Of a DNA stretch of 26,288 bases, positions 23,046 to 26,288 are shown one piece after another; within the stretch, counting starts at the first letter, position 1, and the number at the start of each line of letters is the position of its first letter. The translations under genes were made by a program, and so were the position numbers. Source of the stretch: an uncultured Prevotella sp. GTDB lineage: Bacteria > Bacteroidota > Bacteroidia > Bacteroidales > Bacteroidaceae. The stretch lies in the NCBI GenBank assembly GCA_905202125.1, contig CAJKQX010000032.1, positions 1-26,288 on the forward strand, given 5' to 3'. Below the pieces are notes generated by a model that saw only the letters and a program-made list of their open reading frames with translations, was not told the DNA's origin and made no database searches.

Positions 23046-24053
23046 ATGAACAGAAAATATATGTGCCTCACGGTAGCGGCGTCGGTCATGATGGCCGTTG
23101 CGGGCACGTCATGCAAGAGCGACAAGAACAATGCGGATACATCGGAGGAGGACACTCTGACGGTGACCGTACCCACGTTCAACGCCGACTCGGCCTACGC
23201 CTTCACTGCCGCGCAGTGTGCTTTCGGACCGCGCACGATGAACAGTGCGGCCCACGACAAGTGTGGCGACTGGATAGTGGCCAAATTCAAGAGCTACGGT
23301 TACGACGTGACCGAGCAGCGCGCCGACCTCAAGGGGTATGACGGCACTACGCTGCACTGCCGTAACATCATGGCCAGATTCAATCCCGATGCCTCGCGCC
23401 GCATACTGCTGTGCGCCCACTGGGACTCGCGCCCCTGGGCCGACAACGACCCCGATGAGGCCAATCATCGCAAACCGGTGATGGGTGCCAACGACGGTGC
23501 CAGCGGTGTGGGAGTGATGATGGAGATAGCGCGTGTGCTGCAAAACGATTCCACACTCAACGTGGGTGTCGATTTCCTCTGCTTCGACGCCGAGGACTGG
23601 GGCACACCCCAGTGGGAGAAATCCGACGCTTCGAGTGAGGATACATGGGCTCTGGGTGCACACCATTGGGCCGGGAATATGCCCGAGGGATATAATGCCG
23701 AATACGGCATACTGCTCGACATGGTGGGCGGTGAGGGCTCGCGGTTTTATAAGGAAGGCATGTCGGTGCACTACGCGTCGGACATTGTGGACAAAGTGTG
23801 GAGCGCTGCCGCCGAGGCCGGATACTCAAGCTTTTTCCCGTCGGCCGACGGTGGTATGATCACCGACGACCATCTGCCGCTCAATCAGAAGGCGGGCATC
23901 CCCACGATAGACATCATACCTTATTATCCCGATTGCGCGCAGAGCTCGTTCGGACCGACATGGCACACCATATATGACGACATGGATCATATCGACATCA
24001 ACACTCTCAAAGCTGTGGGACAGGTGGTGACTTACGTCATCTACCACGAGTGA
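23046..24053 (+). CDS. Lipoprotein M28-family glutaminyl-peptide cyclotransferase (QC)
   Basis: This 335-residue exported protein turns N-terminal Gln into pyroglutamate. It has a signal peptide with a likely lipobox Cys23 (AGTSC). The metal site is read from LLCAHWDSRPWAD, GANDGASGVGVMMEIAR, FDAEDWG, DMVGGEG and TWHTIYDDMDHI, with DWGTPQWE and a short insert before ALGAHHW as in type II QC of Porphyromonas and Prevotella rather than M28 aminopeptidases. In Bacteroidota, QC caps the many exported proteins whose first residue after signal cleavage is Gln, and is important for growth in those species. It lies 63 nt after the fusion hydrolase and may share its transcript. Confidence 0.85.
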   Translation: MNRKYMCLTVAASVMMAVAGTSCKSDKNNADTSEEDTLTVTVPTFNADSAYAFTAAQCAFGPRTMNSAAHDKCGDWIVAKFKSYGYDVTEQRADLKGYDGTTLHCRNIMARFNPDASRRILLCAHWDSRPWADNDPDEANHRKPVMGANDGASGVGVMMEIARVLQNDSTLNVGVDFLCFDAEDWGTPQWEKSDASSEDTWALGAHHWAGNMPEGYNAEYGILLDMVGGEGSRFYKEGMSVHYASDIVDKVWSAAAEAGYSSFFPSADGGMITDDHLPLNQKAGIPTIDIIPYYPDCAQSSFGPTWHTIYDDMDHIDINTLKAVGQVVTYVIYHE

Positions 24054-24076
24054 AAAAGCTGTGCCCGCAACGTAAG

Positions 24077-25126
24077 TCAACGGGCGAGCACGGCGTCCAC
24101 CTTGTCGGCAATGGCGACAGGGGCGATGGACGTCATGCAGGCGTAGTCGCCGCGCAGACACGGCTTGTTGCCATAGATGCTGCAGGGACGGCACGGCAAA
24201 TCGGTCTGCACTATATCTTCGGTTTTCTGGTTCCACCCTAAGAAACCGGCATAATGATGGGTGGCCCCCCATACGCTCACCACGGGTGTGCCCACGAGCG
24301 AGGCCATGTGCATATTGGCACTGTCCATGCTCACCATCACGTTGAGATGGCTCATGAGTATGAGCTCTTCGTGCAGCCCGTCAAACAGGGCCGAGGCGTT
24401 GACGCAGTGCTCATAACGTGCAGCCCATGTGTCGAGCTGCTTCTTCTCTTCGCCATTGCCGCCGAAGAGGAATATGCGGCACGACGGATGACGGCGTATG
24501 ATCCCGGCGATGACCTCCTCCATCTTCTCCAAAGGGTAGATCTTGCCCTTGTGCGCCGCAAACGGCGCGATACCGATCCACTGTTGGAATGCTTTCTTCT
24601 CACCTGTCTTTCCTTCGAGCAGACGCAGATTGCCGCCCGCGGGCGGGAAGATGGACGTGAACTCCACCTTGACGGGATAGCCCAACCGCGCGAGCACGTC
24701 GGCATAACCGTCGAAAGCCGACGGTATGGGAGCGAATCGCTTGTCGCCATGCGAGGTGAGCATGCGGCGGGCGGCACGGTGTTTGTCGAGATGCTCCACG
24801 CGGTAGCGGTCGATGTTGAACCGCATACGCAGATAGTTGGAGCGCAGGATGTTGTGAAAGTCGGCTATCGCGGTGAACTGTTTGGCCGTGAGCCTGCGAT
24901 AGAGAGCATTGAGACCGGTCATGCCCTTGTACTCGCCCTTGATGTCGGCGCCCATGAACCCCACGTTGGGAGCGATGTTCTCGAAAAACGGGCGGGCTGA
25001 CGGTCGGCTGAGCACCGTGATGCGCAGTTTGGGATACTGATGAGCCAGCGACCACACCACAGGCACGGTCATGGCCACATCACCGAGAGCCGAGAATCGG
25101 ATTATCAGCAAGTGATCGGTCTTCAT
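24077..25126 (-). CDS. Glycosyltransferase family 9 (heptosyltransferase-like)
   Basis: This 349-residue protein has the GT9 start LLIIRFSALGDVAMTVPVVWSL, and in the C-terminal half PFAAHKGKIYPLEKMEEVI, MSMDSANMHMASLVGTPVV (as VSMDSANMHMA...) and VWGATHHYAGFLGW, the nucleotide-sugar-binding region. GT9 enzymes add heptose to lipid A-linked core in the cytoplasm. A Cys-rich tail (LPCRPCSIYGNKPCLRGDYACM) is the usual ADP-heptose-enzyme ending. It is the second gene after DUF4254, 20 nt downstream. Convergent with the QC gene: 23 nt apart, with a small GCCCG/CGGGC hairpin at 24063-24084. Confidence 0.9.
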   Translation of the reverse strand: MKTDHLLIIRFSALGDVAMTVPVVWSLAHQYPKLRITVLSRPSARPFFENIAPNVGFMGADIKGEYKGMTGLNALYRRLTAKQFTAIADFHNILRSNYLRMRFNIDRYRVEHLDKHRAARRMLTSHGDKRFAPIPSAFDGYADVLARLGYPVKVEFTSIFPPAGGNLRLLEGKTGEKKAFQQWIGIAPFAAHKGKIYPLEKMEEVIAGIIRRHPSCRIFLFGGNGEEKKQLDTWAARYEHCVNASALFDGLHEELILMSHLNVMVSMDSANMHMASLVGTPVVSVWGATHHYAGFLGWNQKTEDIVQTDLPCRPCSIYGNKPCLRGDYACMTSIAPVAIADKVDAVLAR

Positions 25127-25146
25127 TTCTCAATCTTAAAAAAAAA

Positions 25147-25752
25147 TTATTTCTTACCGTAAAGCACGGGGTTGGTTGCGGGGTCGTTGTACATTTTCAT
25201 CTGACGGTACACCTTCATGTATTTGCGTCCGGCGGCGATGTCGTCAAGCAGTTGGTCGATGGCGGCGGAGAGGTCGCGTTGCTGTTCGAGCAGCACGTCG
25301 AGCTTGAGCTTGCATCTGTCGCGATGTTCACTGGTGGCGTCGGTGCGTTCCACCTGTTCGCGCATGTGATATATCTTGAGCGCGAGTATGGACAGACGGT
25401 CGATGGCCCATGCCGGACTCTCGGTGTTGATGGTGGCGTCGGGCAGCACCTTCACGCTGCCGTATAACTGACGGAAATACGTGTCGATCTGTTCCACGAG
25501 GTCGGTGCGGTCCTGATTGGACCTGTCGATGCGTCTCTTGAGCGACAACGCCTCGATAGGGTCGATGTGCGGATCGCGGATGATATCCTCGAAATGCCAC
25601 TGCACGGTGTCTATCCAGCATTTCAGATAAAGACGATTCTCTATTTCGTCACGCTCGTAAGGATTGTTTATGGGAGTGTCCACATTGTCCTTCACATGGT
25701 AATCGCTGATGGCCTGATCAAAGATGCGGCCGCATAGTTGGGTAAATGACAT
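25147..25752 (-). CDS. DUF4254-family protein
   Basis: This 201-residue, almost wholly helical protein matches DUF4254, which is found in Bacteroidota next to heptosyltransferase genes. It begins MSFTQLCGRIFDQAISDYH and contains LYLKCWIDTVQWHFEDIIRD and DRLSILALKIYHMREQ. It has no signal peptide or membrane helix and no catalytic motif I can point to. Pairing with GT9 hints at a role in LPS core synthesis or its control. Promoter at 25839-25870, leader about 80 nt. Confidence 0.85.
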   Translation of the reverse strand: MSFTQLCGRIFDQAISDYHVKDNVDTPINNPYERDEIENRLYLKCWIDTVQWHFEDIIRDPHIDPIEALSLKRRIDRSNQDRTDLVEQIDTYFRQLYGSVKVLPDATINTESPAWAIDRLSILALKIYHMREQVERTDATSEHRDRCKLKLDVLLEQQRDLSAAIDQLLDDIAAGRKYMKVYRQMKMYNDPATNPVLYGKK

Positions 25753-25838
25753 TTTGATGATTGATGTTTTGTTTAGATTCTGACCTTATGGCGAAATGAG
25801 CGATTTAAGGCTTATCGCCACTCGGCTGTTGTGTAATG

Positions 25839-25870
25839 CAAATATAATGCAAAAGGTGCAAACTGCCAAA
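25839..25870 (-). promoter_or_regulatory. Promoter of the DUF4254-GT9 operon
   Basis: On the minus strand TTTG (25867-25870), 20 nt, TATATTTG (25839-25846). The spacer contains GCACCTTTTGCAT, a looser form of the block seen in the other promoter repeats. Upstream to 25960 nothing else was recognised. Confidence 0.7.
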
Positions 25871-25960
25871 TAAAAGCCCCTTTTTTTATATGTACCCGCA
25901 TTTGAAAAGAAGCTGTGCCAAAACTGAAATGAACCAAAATAAATGATAATCAATGTACTT

Positions 25961-26288
25961 CGGTGTAGGGCCTTGGGCCTGTTGCGGCCGCAAGAAGACC
26001 AGTATCCGGCCAAAATTAACATTTCAATCCTAATTTCATAAATAAATTATTGTTCAATCGGCTGTAGGGCCTTGGGCCTGTTGCGACCGCAAGAAGACCT
26101 CCGCAAGAAGACCTCCGCAAGAAGACCTGTATCCGGCCAAAATTAACATTTCAATCCTAATTTCATAAATAAATATCGTTCAATCGGCTGTAGGGCCGCA
26201 ACCTGTTGCGGCCGCAAGGAGACCTCCGCAAGGAGACCTCCGCAAGAAGACCTCCGCAAGAAGACCTCCGCAAGAAGACCTCCGCAAG
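25961..26288. repeat. Nested minisatellite: ~98-126 bp units with 14-bp sub-repeats
   Basis: Three long units start at 25961, 26059 and 26185, each with CGG(C)TGTAGGGCC and, in the first two, an AT-rich block (AAAATTAACATTTCAATCC and on). Inside each is a run of a 14-bp unit, GACCTCCGCAAGAA or GACCTCCGCAAGGA. Copy 1 has one AAGAAGACC segment, copy 2 two more 14-mers, and copy 3 at least six, running off the window. Copy 2 is longer than copy 1 by exactly 28 bp. Copies 1 and 3 hold the palindrome TTGCGGCCGCAA; copy 2 has one base changed. No open frame covers it. Confidence 0.85.

Noticed and set aside
25786..26022. 78-residue minus-strand ORF
   Set aside because: It covers the promoter of the DUF4254 gene and part of the minisatellite, with no recognisable domain.
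26089..26288. Possible CRISPR array
   Set aside because: The 14-bp units are directly adjacent with no unique spacers, and no cas gene is present; it is a minisatellite.

Overview
The window looks like a chromosomal segment of a Bacteroidales bacterium with fairly high G+C, perhaps a Muribaculaceae or Prevotellaceae relative; this is inferred from gene content, not from a marker gene. The pointers are Bacteroidota-type promoters (TTTG, about 20 nt, TAnnTTTG), the DUF4254/GT9 pair, an FKBP trio, a zinc-cysteine-free Sir2, a C26-M19 fusion enzyme, and three signal-peptidase-I-type proteins that would start with glutamine next to a lipoprotein glutaminyl cyclase. No rRNA, tRNA, integrase or complete insertion sequence was seen.

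Layout. 1-1384: an intergenic repeat and two minus-strand envelope genes. 1385-1943: a gene-free stretch with a candidate MITE-like element. 1944-6825: an accessory patch with a Crp/Fnr-type regulator, a divergent AT-rich type II restriction-modification pair, the internally deleted remnant of a GH127-like glycosidase, and an Rpn-family nuclease. 6826-8201: a cation efflux gene behind an 84-bp promoter repeated in tandem. 8233-13601: a minus-strand operon reading ECF-type S component, NapH-NapG-like polyferredoxin fusion, Tat-exported lipoprotein aldo/keto reductase with a ferredoxin tail, and TonB-dependent receptor. 14026-16217: a small unknown protein, an M15 peptidase and a secreted metallophosphatase. 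16219-17591: Sir2 and, divergently, a four-helix-bundle protein followed by a 40-bp-arm hairpin. 17825-24053: three FKBP isomerases, an Lrp/AsnC regulator, the C26-M19 fusion and the glutaminyl cyclase. 24077-25752: GT9 glycosyltransferase and DUF4254. 25961-26288: a nested minisatellite that runs off the window.

How the parts fit. The most notable unit is 8233-13601. It joins outer-membrane uptake (TonB receptor) and inner-membrane uptake (S component) with a route that could move electrons from the quinone pool to a periplasmic lipoprotein reductase, suggesting a nutrient or metal complex reduced during import; the cargo cannot be read from sequence. A second theme is a promoter-bearing repeat that recurs upstream of several unrelated genes (2540-2724, 7032-7252, 13681-13712, a looser version at 25839-25870). 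It keeps an invariant CACCTTT block in the spacer and an inverted repeat at the start site whose two arms change together between copies. A third is protein maturation: the FKBP trio and the glutaminyl cyclase both act mainly on exported proteins, several of which are encoded here.
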